Origin: Streptomyces ureilyticus
GTDB lineage: Bacteria > Actinomycetota > Actinomycetes > Streptomycetales > Streptomycetaceae
Length of the DNA stretch: 33,054 nt
NCBI RefSeq assembly: GCF_011045025.1
Contig: NZ_JAAKZX010000102.1
Span: 1 to 33,054 of the forward strand
Reading direction: 5' to 3'
Numbering within the stretch: the first letter of the stretch is position 1; each line of letters starts with the position of its first letter. The notes beneath the pieces are model-generated. The model did no database searches. It was not told the origin of the DNA and saw nothing but the letters and a program-made list of their open reading frames with translations. A program made the position numbers and the translations under genes. Shown in pieces: positions 24,302 to 33,054 of the stretch.

Positions 24302-24324
24302 TCCAGGGGCGACCGGCGCGCATC

Positions 24325-24372
24325 AGCGGGGCACCCACCTCGAGAGTCATCTCAAGGGGTAGGTGCCCCGCT
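24325..24372. terminator. Inverted repeat after the WXG100 gene
   Basis: agcggggcacc (24325-24335) and ggtgccccgct (24362-24372) form a perfect 11-bp stem around a 26-nt loop, 23 bp after the WXG100 stop. It is likely a terminator between convergent genes. Confidence 0.65.
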
Positions 24373-24387
24373 GCCTTTGGTACCGGT

Positions 24388-24413
24388 CTTCAGGGGTCTA
24401 TCGGCCCCTGAAG
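24388..24413. terminator. Second hairpin between the convergent WXG100 and ATPase genes
   Basis: cttcagggg (24388-24396) and cccctgaag (24405-24413) form a perfect 9-bp stem with an 8-nt loop, 15 bp beyond the ATPase stop on the minus strand. It probably terminates the ATPase transcript. Confidence 0.7.
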
Positions 24414-24428
24414 TCCCCTGGGCGAACG

Positions 24429-27400
24429 TCAGTTGTTCATGACGGTCTGGATCGGCATGAACGCTCCACCGGACACCAGCAAGCCGCTCCCCGCTGGACC
24501 GCCACCGCTGTTCGAGGGGAGCCTGATGCCGAAGAGCTCTCCCTCCGACGGACTCTGAGGAGTCAGCAGCACACCGTTGCGCGACTTGCGCGCCTCTACG
24601 GAGAACCCTCGGTACTGACCGGACAGACTGTCCGTCGCGCCCGCGGCGATGAGTCCGATTCCGCCGTCCGCTCCCTTGCGGATCACGGACTCCAACGTCT
24701 CGTCGAGGCTGGTGTCATAGAGCAGTTCGGCGTCATCGACGACGACAACGTACGAGTCATCTGCAAGGTTCTCGACCAGCTCCTCCAAGTCTGCCTCCCT
24801 GCTGTCCGCGTTGAGCAGACCCAGGACGCCCTCACGGCCTTCCAAGTCCCGCAGCGGGGACCTGCGCGGAGTGACGAGCACAACGGGGGTGCCGGCCCGC
24901 AGTAGCGACTCCACCGCAGCCACAAGCACGGTGGAGCGGCCTGACTTGGGCGGTCCCGCGATGAGGAAACCAGGGCCGTTCTCTTCCAAGTCGATCCCGA
25001 TCGGGTGCAGTTCGTCGCCTCCCACGCCGATCAACGCCCACAGCGGGGACGGCGGCGTGAAGTCGGGATCGAGAGCGAACGCCTCGGTCGCCGTGATACG
25101 CGTGGGCAGAGCGTCCACACGCATCGGCCGACGGTCGGCCGGCAGACGCCCGACCCGTGAGGCCGCCTCTTCGGCGATCTCCCTCAGCGCACGCACCTGT
25201 GCCTGGCCCGCGGGGTCCTCGGCGAGCAGTCCGATCTGTGTTTCGTCCACACCCACGTCGGTGATCCGCAAGGCGCGGCCGGGTGGCATGTTCTTGGGCA
25301 CTTCTCGCACTTGAAGCCCCGCGGTGGAGTAGTCGTTCGGGTCGGCGAAGCGCAATACGAGCCGATCCGCGAAGGCGGACGAGACCTGACCGCTCAGACC
25401 GGTTCGGTCTGCGGTCATCACGACTTTCAGGCCCACCGCGGCTCCCTCTCGGAAGATCCGCTGAGCCAACTCGAGCAACTGCCCGTAGTTGTAGTTCTCG
25501 AATGTCGACGCGAAGCCCTCCCAGCCGTCCAGCAGCAGCACCATCCATGGAAGACGTTCATCAGGAGCGGCACTCGCACGCTGCTCCGCGGCGCTCGACG
25601 CACCCTCCATGGCCAGCAGTTGCTGACGCCTGGTGATCTCACCGAGCAGGCGGTCGATCAGGCGGCGTACCCGGTCGGGCTCGTCACGGCTCACCACGGC
25701 CCCAACGTGAGGCAGTCGCACCAACGGCAGCAGCGCGTTCGACCCGCAGTCGATTCCGTAGACGTGTACGTCATGTGGAGATGTACTGCGGGCCAGCGAT
25801 CCGGCCAGCGTGCGCAGGGCGGTGGAACGACCGGACCTGGCGCCGCCGAGCAGGAGGGTGTGCTCTCCGTGGACCAGGTCGAGGGCCAAAGGCTTGCGGC
25901 TCTGCCGCGCCGGAAGGTCGATCAAGCCGAAGGGGACTGGCGCGACATCGTCGCCGGTCGCCGGATCGCTGTTATACGAGGCGAGTTCGTCCAGCGTGAC
26001 CAATTCGGTCAGCGGCGGCAGCCAGGGGCTTCGCTGTTCGCCGAAACCCATCTTCTCAGCCCCGCCGCGGACCGCATCCACGAGGACGGCGAGGTCGGTG
26101 ACCATGGTGCCGTCGTCCTCGGCCTCCGTCCGCTTCGGCAGCGGGCGGCTGTACGCGCTCCAGGGCAGCGGGACCAGCGTCGCTTTGGGCCCGCTCTGGC
26201 CGGTGGCAGGCCTGCGGCCACCGATACGCGCCGACTGCACGCCGACGAGCGACTGCGCGCCTGAACGCACGTAGGCGCGGCCCGGCGTGGACTTGGCGAT
26301 CGCGCCCGAGTCCGGCGCCTCGATGACGTCCATGGATTCCGAGGCATCCGTCACGCGCAGCGCGATACGCAGGTTCGTGTTCGCGCGAATGTCTGCACTG
26401 ACCACACCCGCCGGGCGCTGCGTCGCCAGGATCAGATGCACACCAAGCGACCGGCCACGCCTCGCGATGTCGACAAGTCCCGCGATGAAGTCCGGCAGTT
26501 CGGCGACCAGCGACGCGAACTCATCGATGACGAGCACGAGTCGGGGCATCGGCTCCAGCTCGGGACGAAGCTTGCGAGTGTCGTTGTAGTCCTCGATGTC
26601 CTTGGTGCCGGTGTTGAAGAGGATCGTCTCGCGGCGGTGGAGCTCAGCGGCGAGCGAGGCCAGAGCCCGCTCCGTCAGGTGGGCGTCGAGGTCGCTGACC
26701 ATGCCGACCGTGTGCGGGAGCCGGGCGCAGTCCATGAAGGCGCTGCCGCCCTTGTAGTCGATCAGCACATAGTTCAGGGCGTCCGGGCGGTTGGCGAGAG
26801 CGAGCGAGGCGATGATCGTCTGCAGTAGCTCCGACTTACCGGCACCAGTCGTACCGGCGATGAGCGCATGCGGGCCGTCGCGCCGGATGTCCAGGACGAA
26901 CGGACCGTCCGCCGCGATACCGATGGGAGCGGCCGTCGTCGAACCGCCCGCCTGCCAGATGCGCTCTACGTCCCTGCCCGTAGGGTCGGGCATGCCGAGC
27001 AGCGAGAGCAGCCGGGCCGAGGTGGGCAGAGCGCTGTCGGCGTCGTCACGGCTGACGTCCCGCACCGGAGCGAGGGAACGGGCGAGCAACTCGCACCACT
27101 CGAATGGGACTTGATCGGCCAATACGTCGCCCACCGACTCAAAGCCGTGGCCACGCACGCGGACGTGATGCGGCGCATCGGGTGTCCAGCACACGACGGC
27201 CTGGCATTCCTCGGGGAGCAGCCGCTCGTCCTCGTCGATGCAGAGTGCGTAGATCCCGTACTGCGGTCCCTCGGTGAGGATCTGCGGGACACCGGGCATC
27301 CGGCGCAGCAGCCGTGCCCCGTCGAGAATCACCAGCACGTTGGCGTCCGGGTAGAGCTGCCCCATCATGTTCTGCTGCTCGCGGGCCGCCTTCCGCCGGC

Positions 27401-28901
27401 CCAGCTCGTTCAGCAGCTCATTGACACGGCGAGCGATGGCTTCCGAGTCCGAGGCCACGAGGGCGACGCAGTCCTGGCCCTGGTCAGGCGCCGTGTGGGG
27501 CAGCCAGTGGGCCCAGCTCCAATCGGCACCGGCGGCCGCCGTCGAGGAGAGCGAGACGAGCGAGAGGTCCCTGGGACTGTGCAGAGCCGCCGCCTGCACT
27601 CCGAGCCATCGCGCGGTCGCCAGCGCACGGGCGCGGTCGCCCGCCACACCTACGACCCCCAGTTCCGTGAACGGAAGGGTGACCGGGACGTCGGGAAGGA
27701 CCGGCGGTTCCGGACGGTCCTCGTCGTAGTGGGTGCCGCCGCGCCCCAGCACGAGCTCGACGTCGGACGGCAACCCGCAGACTCCGATTCTCAACTGCAT
27801 CGCGTCCGGGTCCGTGAGTCTGCGCTCCCAGAGGCGGCGGCGCGGTCCCGTGGCAAAGAGCAGGATCTCCGCCGGGTCGGGGTGGTCGGCACGCCGGTCG
27901 CGCTGCTCCTCCTTGGCCACGAGTTCGAGTTCGGCCTCGTGGGCTGCGAGATCCTTCTTGTACTGCTTCATCGAGGTCTTGTGTTTCTGTTTGCCCTCAC
28001 GGTTCTCGCTCAGCCACTGGCCCGCCATCATCAGAGGGCTCATCAGGCAGAAGAGGAGCATGTAGATCTGCTTGGTGACGAAGTACATGACCAGGCCGAA
28101 GATCATCGGCGTGAAGGCCATGATGAACTGGAAGCGCGCCCGCTCCCCCTTCGTGGGCGGCTGTGGCACGACGAGCCGCCGTCGGGGCCGGAGAGGGGAG
28201 AGCCGGGGAGGCCGGTTGTACGCGAGGCCTCCCTCGGCCATCGCGGACAAGTGCGCGTCCGGCTCGGTCACTTGGTCGAGAACGAGTATGGAATCGCCGA
28301 CGCGGACCACTCCGCCAAGCGGCCACGCGGTCTCGCCGTCCACCGTCTCGTCGTCGAGCAACACGTCGACACCCGGCTGCGGGGCGAGTACGGCCCCGCC
28401 CTTGACGTCGATCGTCAGACGGAACGCCACGGGCGACAGCGAGGAGTCCGGCAGGGACAACGAGCAAGTGGGCGCCGCACCGATGGTTGCCACTCCGGCG
28501 CCCAGTCGCACCACGCGACCGGACGCGGGACCGGACGCGGCTCTCAGTTCGTACTGCCCGACGGGCTCCCCTCGGCGCAGCAGCGGTCCGATCGTGTCGT
28601 CAACGGAGACGCGTATACCGTCGCGCAGCACAGAGGCCGCCGGTGCCACCGGGTCGCACGGGAGACCGTCAGCCCACAACGTGGGTGTCCCTGCCCCCGG
28701 CCCGTAGCCGGGCAGCGAGGCCAGTGACGTGCCGGGCATCGCCAAGACGTTCGGCATGGGGCTGCCCGCGGGTGGCCTCGGCCCACCAAGGTCTGCCGCG
28801 AGAGCTTCCGCGACGTCGTCGGCGGTAGCCGCGTCGTCCATGGTGACCATTACGTCCTGTGGCTCACCGCCCTCGTGCACGACAGTCACCAGCACCTGCA
28901 T
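24429..28901 (-). CDS. EssC/EccC-like FtsK/SpoIIIE ATPase with N-terminal FHA domain
   Basis: The 1490-aa protein has the length and layout of EssC, the motor of T7SSb. A ubiquitin-like start (residues 1-40) is followed by an FHA-type domain (about 100-215; GPASGRVVRLGAGVATIG, then DSSLSPVAFRL) and two membrane helices (about 255-300). Three ATPase domains follow. D1 has an intact Walker A GTTGAGKS (about 681-688) and Walker B LVLVIDEFASL. D2 has GGARSGRS (about 1015) and VLLLDGWEG. D3 has GPPKSGRS (about 1313) and VVVVDDAELL. In D2 and D3 the Walker A Lys is Arg, so only D1 is surely a competent ATPase. It would sit in the cytoplasmic membrane and drive export of WXG100 proteins and partners. 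GGAGG precedes the ATG. The Ser/Thr kinase gene lies 111 bp upstream on the same strand. Confidence 0.9.
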   Translation of the reverse strand: MQVLVTVVHEGGEPQDVMVTMDDAATADDVAEALAADLGGPRPPAGSPMPNVLAMPGTSLASLPGYGPGAGTPTLWADGLPCDPVAPAASVLRDGIRVSVDDTIGPLLRRGEPVGQYELRAASGPASGRVVRLGAGVATIGAAPTCSLSLPDSSLSPVAFRLTIDVKGGAVLAPQPGVDVLLDDETVDGETAWPLGGVVRVGDSILVLDQVTEPDAHLSAMAEGGLAYNRPPRLSPLRPRRRLVVPQPPTKGERARFQFIMAFTPMIFGLVMYFVTKQIYMLLFCLMSPLMMAGQWLSENREGKQKHKTSMKQYKKDLAAHEAELELVAKEEQRDRRADHPDPAEILLFATGPRRRLWERRLTDPDAMQLRIGVCGLPSDVELVLGRGGTHYDEDRPEPPVLPDVPVTLPFTELGVVGVAGDRARALATARWLGVQAAALHSPRDLSLVSLSSTAAAGADWSWAHWLPHTAPDQGQDCVALVASDSEAIARRVNELLNELGRRKAAREQQNMMGQLYPDANVLVILDGARLLRRMPGVPQILTEGPQYGIYALCIDEDERLLPEECQAVVCWTPDAPHHVRVRGHGFESVGDVLADQVPFEWCELLARSLAPVRDVSRDDADSALPTSARLLSLLGMPDPTGRDVERIWQAGGSTTAAPIGIAADGPFVLDIRRDGPHALIAGTTGAGKSELLQTIIASLALANRPDALNYVLIDYKGGSAFMDCARLPHTVGMVSDLDAHLTERALASLAAELHRRETILFNTGTKDIEDYNDTRKLRPELEPMPRLVLVIDEFASLVAELPDFIAGLVDIARRGRSLGVHLILATQRPAGVVSADIRANTNLRIALRVTDASESMDVIEAPDSGAIAKSTPGRAYVRSGAQSLVGVQSARIGGRRPATGQSGPKATLVPLPWSAYSRPLPKRTEAEDDGTMVTDLAVLVDAVRGGAEKMGFGEQRSPWLPPLTELVTLDELASYNSDPATGDDVAPVPFGLIDLPARQSRKPLALDLVHGEHTLLLGGARSGRSTALRTLAGSLARSTSPHDVHVYGIDCGSNALLPLVRLPHVGAVVSRDEPDRVRRLIDRLLGEITRRQQLLAMEGASSAAEQRASAAPDERLPWMVLLLDGWEGFASTFENYNYGQLLELAQRIFREGAAVGLKVVMTADRTGLSGQVSSAFADRLVLRFADPNDYSTAGLQVREVPKNMPPGRALRITDVGVDETQIGLLAEDPAGQAQVRALREIAEEAASRVGRLPADRRPMRVDALPTRITATEAFALDPDFTPPSPLWALIGVGGDELHPIGIDLEENGPGFLIAGPPKSGRSTVLVAAVESLLRAGTPVVLVTPRRSPLRDLEGREGVLGLLNADSREADLEELVENLADDSYVVVVDDAELLYDTSLDETLESVIRKGADGGIGLIAAGATDSLSGQYRGFSVEARKSRNGVLLTPQSPSEGELFGIRLPSNSGGGPAGSGLLVSGGAFMPIQTVMNN

Positions 28902-29012
28902 GGTCGCTTTCCTCCCCGTCAGCCTGTGCGGCCACGTTTATTACCTCGGTTCACGGAGACTAGCCGCAGTCTTGAGTCCTGTGGCCAGTCGTCTTGATTG
29001 AGTGCTGACGCA

Positions 29013-31406
29013 TCAGACGGCAGGCAGCGAGTAGATCTCGTAGCCGTGCGTCACCAGCAGCCGGTTGCCGGATATGGCGACCTGAAATGGTTCCACCGGG
29101 TCCTTGTTGTCGTTGTAGACCCAGCGGGACTTGCCGGTCTTCGCCACGAGCGCGAAGATGCCGCCCTCGTCCTTGTACGAGGCTCCGTAGAGGGTTGCGC
29201 CGGCGCGCAGGAACGTGGTGGGGGCTCTCCTTGCGCCGGGGTCCTCGCACAGCCAGATCTTCCTGCCTGTCTTGACGTTGACTGCCCATACGCCTTCGTC
29301 GTAGTCGCTGATGTACAGCACGCCGTCGATGACCGTGGGATCGTTGAAGCCACGACGGCCGTTGGGAGACAGCGTCCAGCGGGTCTTGCCGGTTTCCGCG
29401 TCGAGCGCCCGCAGGTTGTCGCCCGGAAGAAAGACGAGGCCCGAGGCGACGGTGGGTGTCCAACTCCAGTCGTCGCCGAGCTTCTTGGTCCATAGCTGGC
29501 CGCCCGTGGCGGTGTCGCGGACGGTGAGGTTGTACTTGGAGTCGGCGTAGACGAAGTACTTTCCGGAGACGGTGCCCTCGACATCCCAGTTGTTGGTACC
29601 CCAGTCGCGCATCTGGACCCACACCGTCTTACGCGTGGTGTGGCTGATGGCGGCAACGCCCATGCGGTAGTCGGTGGCGCTCTTCGCGTCGCTGAAGTCT
29701 GTCACCGTGACGTACACGTTCTTCTCGTCGATGGCGATCGTGGCGTCGAGTTTCAGATCCTTGCCGAGGCGACTGCGCCAGGCCTCCTTGCCCGTCCTCA
29801 CGTCCAGTGCCACGAGTGCGCCGTCGTAGTCGCCGTCGGCCAGGAACAGTTTGCCGCCGGAAAACAGCAGTTGGGCATTCGGCCGGACCACACCAGGGCG
29901 GGACCAGCGCTTCTTGCCCGTTTTCACGTCGTACGCCACCAAAGGGTCCCCGCTGATCAGCAGCAGGCCGTCGTGGGTCACCAGCGGAAGGGTGGTGCTG
30001 ATGCTCTCCTCCGCCACCGACTTGTGCCACAGCGGCTGCGGTGCCGTACCGGCCGGTGGTGTCGTGAAGTTCTCGCCCGCGGGTCGAGCCGAACCGCCCT
30101 TGCTGCCCCCTGCGGACGTACCGGGTGAGTCGTCGTCGCGGGAAAGCAACCAGGCAGCGCTTCCGCCGACGACCGCGACTCCCGCTACACCGCCCGCCGC
30201 CAGACCCAGGAAGCGGCGCCGAGAGGGAGGAGGGGTGGAGGAGTTCGCGGGACCTGTGCCGAGTTGGACCGTACCTGGCAAGGGTGTACCGGCTGCGTAC
30301 GGCGAGGTACCGGCTGTGGGTGTGCCGTAACCCGGTGCGGGCACGCCTGTTGGAGGAGTGCCGTAACCCGGGACCGGCGTGCTCGTGGCCGGGGTGCCGT
30401 ATCCAGGTACTGGCGTGCCCGTACCTGGAGTCCCCGCAGCGGCCGACGCCCCGCCCAGCATCGTGGGCGGCCGCCCGAATCCGGGAGCCGGCTGCGCCTC
30501 CGGTTCTTCCGGCGCCTCCAGGTCCAGAATCCCCGCCGCGTGCGTCGCGATCGTCGAAGCGACCGCCGACGGCAGCCAGTTCGTCAGCAGTTCCTCGACG
30601 CTGCCGGGCGCCAGGGCCGCAACGATTTCCGCGGGTGCCGGGCGCTGCGCCGGGTCCTTGAGCAGGCAGGCGCGTATCAGCCCGAGGAGTGATTGCGGTA
30701 TGCCGGTGAGGTCCGGCTCGCCATGAACGACCTGGTAGAGCATCGCGGCGTGCGAGGCCGCGCCCTCGCCGAAGACGTTGCGGCCCGTTGCCGCGAAGGC
30801 GAGTACGGCACCGAGCGAGAAGACGTCTCCGGCTGTCCCGACATCCTGCCCCAACGCCTGCTCGGGCGGCATGTAACCGGGCGAGCCGACCACAACTCCC
30901 GTCTGCGTCATACGGTTTCCGTCCACCGCCCGCGCGATGCCGAAGTCGATGACGCGGGGACCGTCCGCCGCCAACAGGACGTTGGAGGGCTTGAGGTCGC
31001 GGTGGATCAGGCCTGCCGCGTGGATCTCCTGGAGTGCGGCGGCCAGGCCCGCGCCCAGTGCGCGGACCGTGTGCTCGGGGAGAGCGCCGTGCGCCTGCAC
31101 CACGTCGGTGAGGTCGGGGCCCAGTACGTACGAGGTCGCGAGCCACGGCAGCGGCGCGTCCGGGGCGGCGTCCACGACCGGTGCCGTATAGCGGCCGGAG
31201 ACCGCGCGGGCTATCTCCACCTCGTGCTGGAAGCGGCGGCGGAAGTCGGCGTCGGCCGCCAGCTCCGGTCGTACGACCTTCACCGCGACCGTGCGGCCGC
31301 CCGGCGAACGGGCGAGGTAGACGCGACCCATGCCTCCCACGCCGAGCCTCCGCAGCAGCCGATAGCTGCCCAACTCCCGCGGATCGTCCGGCTGCAGTGT
31401 CTCCAT
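29013..31406 (-). CDS. Membrane Ser/Thr protein kinase with PQQ-type beta-propeller sensor
   Basis: The 797-aa PknB-type kinase has glycine loop GVGGMG (22-27), Lys43, Glu62, catalytic HRDLKPSN (135-142), DFG (154-156) and PPE (180-182). A Gly/Pro/Thr linker with three PGYGTP repeats (about 334-363) leads to one membrane segment (399-421). The extracytoplasmic part (about 455-797) consists of repeats such as GKLFLADGDYDGALVALDV and TGKEAW, typical of PQQ-like propeller blades. The kinase would sense an external ligand and phosphorylate cytoplasmic targets. Its neighbour, the FHA-bearing ATPase, is an obvious candidate because FHA domains bind phospho-threonine. GGGAAGG precedes the ATG. It is divergent from the gene at 31522. 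Confidence 0.9.
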   Translation of the reverse strand: METLQPDDPRELGSYRLLRRLGVGGMGRVYLARSPGGRTVAVKVVRPELAADADFRRRFQHEVEIARAVSGRYTAPVVDAAPDAPLPWLATSYVLGPDLTDVVQAHGALPEHTVRALGAGLAAALQEIHAAGLIHRDLKPSNVLLAADGPRVIDFGIARAVDGNRMTQTGVVVGSPGYMPPEQALGQDVGTAGDVFSLGAVLAFAATGRNVFGEGAASHAAMLYQVVHGEPDLTGIPQSLLGLIRACLLKDPAQRPAPAEIVAALAPGSVEELLTNWLPSAVASTIATHAAGILDLEAPEEPEAQPAPGFGRPPTMLGGASAAAGTPGTGTPVPGYGTPATSTPVPGYGTPPTGVPAPGYGTPTAGTSPYAAGTPLPGTVQLGTGPANSSTPPPSRRRFLGLAAGGVAGVAVVGGSAAWLLSRDDDSPGTSAGGSKGGSARPAGENFTTPPAGTAPQPLWHKSVAEESISTTLPLVTHDGLLLISGDPLVAYDVKTGKKRWSRPGVVRPNAQLLFSGGKLFLADGDYDGALVALDVRTGKEAWRSRLGKDLKLDATIAIDEKNVYVTVTDFSDAKSATDYRMGVAAISHTTRKTVWVQMRDWGTNNWDVEGTVSGKYFVYADSKYNLTVRDTATGGQLWTKKLGDDWSWTPTVASGLVFLPGDNLRALDAETGKTRWTLSPNGRRGFNDPTVIDGVLYISDYDEGVWAVNVKTGRKIWLCEDPGARRAPTTFLRAGATLYGASYKDEGGIFALVAKTGKSRWVYNDNKDPVEPFQVAISGNRLLVTHGYEIYSLPAV

Positions 31407-31521
31407 GGTCGGGCCTTCCCCGTTTCCTCGTCCGCGCGGTAATTTCGTTCACTTGTTTGCAGACACAGTAGTAACGGGAGTGACGGGTGGGAGTGGCCGG
31501 GGACGGCAAGGGGGACGAACG
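31407..31521. promoter_or_regulatory. Divergent promoter region of the kinase and the 31522 gene
   Basis: The 115-bp gap contains an A/T-richer patch (ggtaatttcgttcacttgtt, near 31438-31457) unlike its surroundings. The sequence tgtttgcagac follows, related to one arm of the 23996-24016 palindrome. TAGTAA near 31468 could serve as a -10 for the plus strand. Exact promoters cannot be fixed from sequence alone. Confidence 0.35.
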
Positions 31522-32133
31522 GTGAGCGGATCGGCCAGACCGAAGCGGAAGCGGGCGGCGGGAGCCGCGTTGCGCTACGAGCATTCGCGGCAGCGGCCCG
31601 CCTCGTCTGCGAGGCCGGAGAAGGAGCGCATGTCGAGGCGGGAGGTGGCTCTCGCCTGGCTGTGCGTTCTCACCTTCGTCGGGGGACTTGTCGGACTCGT
31701 CATTTCGGCCCAGACCTGGGGCCCCACGATCTGGGGCGATATCGCCCCGGACTGGCCCGGCGGCGGTTACGGCTTCGCGGGAACCGCCGGCGGCCTGGGG
31801 GCCCTCGCGGTGGCCGCGATGATCGCGCCGCTGACGCGTATGAGGTGGAAGAAGAGCAAGGCCCGTTCGCTCGCCTGGGCAGCGGCCTCGCTCCCCGGCC
31901 TGGCAGCGTCCATGCTGTTCCTGGTCGTGATCTTCGGGGCATGGCGGCCCAAGAAGCGTCATCGCAGCTACAGCTGCTCCAGCGAGGGCGGACCCTGCTG
32001 GGTCCACGAGCAGTACCCATACGTGTGGGCCGTCGGCCTGGCCGCGACCCTGCTCGTGGCGGCGGCGCTGGTCACCGTACTCGTCAAGCGCCATGACTCC
32101 CGTCGGCCCGAGACGGTCGGCTCGGCTACTTGA
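31522..32133 (+). CDS. Four-segment membrane protein beside the kinase
   Basis: The 203-aa protein has a basic disordered N-terminus of about 40 residues and four hydrophobic segments: ALAWLCVLTFVGGLVGLVI, GTAGGLGALAVAAMIAPL, ASLPGLAASMLFLVVIFGA and AVGLAATLLVAAALVTVLV. A loop between the last two contains Cys (YSCSSEGGPCW). No family is recognised. The GTG at 31522 is chosen for the GGGGGA seven bases upstream; the frame is open back to 31405 but lacks a ribosome site there. It is divergent from the kinase and its stop overlaps that of the next gene by 8 bp on opposite strands. Confidence 0.65.
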   Translation: MSGSARPKRKRAAGAALRYEHSRQRPASSARPEKERMSRREVALAWLCVLTFVGGLVGLVISAQTWGPTIWGDIAPDWPGGGYGFAGTAGGLGALAVAAMIAPLTRMRWKKSKARSLAWAAASLPGLAASMLFLVVIFGAWRPKKRHRSYSCSSEGGPCWVHEQYPYVWAVGLAATLLVAAALVTVLVKRHDSRRPETVGSAT

Positions 32134-32914
32134 CCCTGTTCATCCGAGCCACCGGATCCCCCGCCTCCTCGTTGTCCGTCTCGTACCTCAGGTCGTCGTC
32201 GACCGGGGTCAGTCGGACCTCGTGGCGGCCCATCACGCACACCGCGTCCTTGGACTTCTTGGCGACGCTCGTGGCGGTGATCTGCTGTGGAGTGGCCTTC
32301 TTGAGGATGAGTACGGTGTCGCAGTGGCCGCCGATCAGGTCGGTCTGGCGGAAGGTGGCGAACTGTTCGCCCACGCCGGCCTGGCGGACCGTGACGCGGA
32401 ACTTGCCCATGGGGAGGGTGCCGTTGAGGGCTACGCCGTCGCCCTCCCAGGTGCCGAGGTAGCGCTGGGGGACGGCCGCTCCGGTGGCCGGTGCGGACGT
32501 GGGCGCGGACGCGCTCGGTCTCGCCGCCGTGTCGTCGGCCGCGTTCCCGCCGTCGCTGTCCGAGGCTCCGCCCGGCAGCAGGTCGAAGACGAACACCGAG
32601 CCGAACGTCACCGCCGCCAGCGCTCCCGCGACCGCCAGCGCCACCGTGCAACTCAGCTTGCGTCCACGGCCGCCCGCCCCCGGCGCGGACGTCGCGGCCA
32701 CGGAGACGGTCAGTTTTCCGGGAGCGGAGGGGCCACCAGGGCGCGATTCCAGCCCGGATCCCTTGCCAGGTCCCGATCCTGATCCCGAACCCGAACCCGA
32801 TCCTGGGCTCTCGCCCTCGCGGGGTTCCGGGACGTACGTCGGTACGTCCGCCACCTGAGCCGGCCGCCCTACCCCGTCCCCCATTCCGTACGAAGGGTCC
32901 GGCGGCCCGAACAC
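32126..32914 (-). CDS. Single-pass membrane protein with extracytoplasmic lipocalin-like domain
   Basis: The 262-aa protein has a Pro/Gly-rich cytoplasmic N-terminus with a (GS)n run (about residues 38-50), one membrane segment (about 88-110) and a Ser/Ala/Pro linker. The exported beta domain of about 110 residues starts YLGTWEGDGVALNG and contains two Cys (HCDTV; AVCVMG). This layout resembles sensor or partner proteins encoded near Streptomyces Ser/Thr kinases, sometimes fused to the kinase itself. The GTG at 32914 and ATG at 32884 are both possible starts; neither has a strong ribosome site. The frame upstream of 32914 is open only to a nearby stop. The last 140 bases of the window show no other gene. 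Confidence 0.6.
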   Translation of the reverse strand: MFGPPDPSYGMGDGVGRPAQVADVPTYVPEPREGESPGSGSGSGSGSGPGKGSGLESRPGGPSAPGKLTVSVAATSAPGAGGRGRKLSCTVALAVAGALAAVTFGSVFVFDLLPGGASDSDGGNAADDTAARPSASAPTSAPATGAAVPQRYLGTWEGDGVALNGTLPMGKFRVTVRQAGVGEQFATFRQTDLIGGHCDTVLILKKATPQQITATSVAKKSKDAVCVMGRHEVRLTPVDDDLRYETDNEEAGDPVARMNRVK

Positions 32915-33054
32915 CCCTGCCGGACCCGCCGGAGCCGCCGGAGCCGCACAACGCAGACCGCGGCGAACATCGCGGCCCTTGGAACCCGGAGATCACCTCC
33001 GGTGCGTGCGCGTAGTCGGGGGACACTCATTGCGGGCTCATCATCGCACTGGGC

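Noticed and set aside
26868..28727. 619-aa open frame on the plus strand opposite the ATPase gene
   Set aside because: High GC keeps opposite-strand frames open; the ATPase on the minus strand has clear Walker motifs and this frame has none.
30280..30440. Tandem PGYGTP-coding repeats in the kinase gene
   Set aside because: They form the flexible linker before the membrane segment, a common feature of this kinase class, not a separate element.
29629..32094. 821-aa open frame on the minus strand
   Set aside because: It is an antisense-like shadow frame of the kinase gene, Arg/Gly/Pro-rich, with no recognisable domain; the kinase frame has all catalytic motifs.
32770..32805. Short tandem repeat encoding Gly-Ser pairs
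   Set aside because: It is a low-complexity linker within the 32126-32914 gene; nothing suggests a variable-number locus with its own role.
1..33054. CRISPR arrays, tRNA or rRNA genes and integrase attachment sites
   Set aside because: No regularly spaced repeats, cloverleaf-like sequence or integrase gene was found by reading both strands.

Overview
The window looks like Streptomyces or a close actinomycete. It is GC-rich, with strong G/C preference at third codon positions, frequent GTG and TTG starts, a GntR regulator, Streptomyces-type IS701 and IS1182 elements, and type VII secretion (T7SS) components. No rRNA, tRNA or CRISPR array was seen.

Layout. 1-1840: the 3' end of an IS701-family element, followed by a complete IS1182-family element sitting in the same CTAG. 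1.9-6.2 kb: a decayed copy of a three-gene module consisting of an EspG-like gene, a ~200-aa gene (family B) and a large T7SS-associated gene (family A). The A copy has several lesions, and an intact IS701 element is inserted exactly at its stop codon. 6.3-12.9 kb: two lipoprotein paralogues, a deletion scar of a lipoprotein/secreted-protein pair, an orphan 3' gene fragment, a membrane-anchored protein with a duplicated four-cysteine domain, and a cassette of a GntR regulator, a membrane protein and two small genes. 13.0-16.1 kb: a WXG100-like small protein, a 661-aa DUF6571-like protein and a membrane-anchored four-cysteine protein. 16.2-19.5 kb: a relic of a secreted protein, then the second, intact copy of the EspG-like/B/A module. 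19.6-23.9 kb: a membrane protein, two small WXG100 proteins, a possible frameshifted small gene, an SAV_915-like protein, a frameshifted large T7SS-type protein and a membrane protein. 24.0-32.9 kb: what looks like conserved core, with a WXG100 protein, an EssC/EccC-like FtsK/SpoIIIE ATPase carrying an FHA domain, a Ser/Thr kinase with a PQQ-type propeller, and two membrane proteins.

How the genes may work together (inference). The ATPase and WXG100 proteins would form a T7SS-like export pathway. The kinase next to an FHA-bearing ATPase suggests phospho-threonine control. The large proteins at 13449, 18346 and 21735 share a ~75-residue N-terminal domain but have different bodies and glycine-rich hydrophobic C-terminal regions, as expected for polymorphic T7SS substrates. 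Each lies beside a small membrane protein that could give protection, and the two on the plus strand also have a WXG100-like gene nearby. The many partial copies show a locus that repeatedly duplicates, deletes and collects insertion sequences. No eccB, eccD, eccE or mycP homologue is visible in the window.
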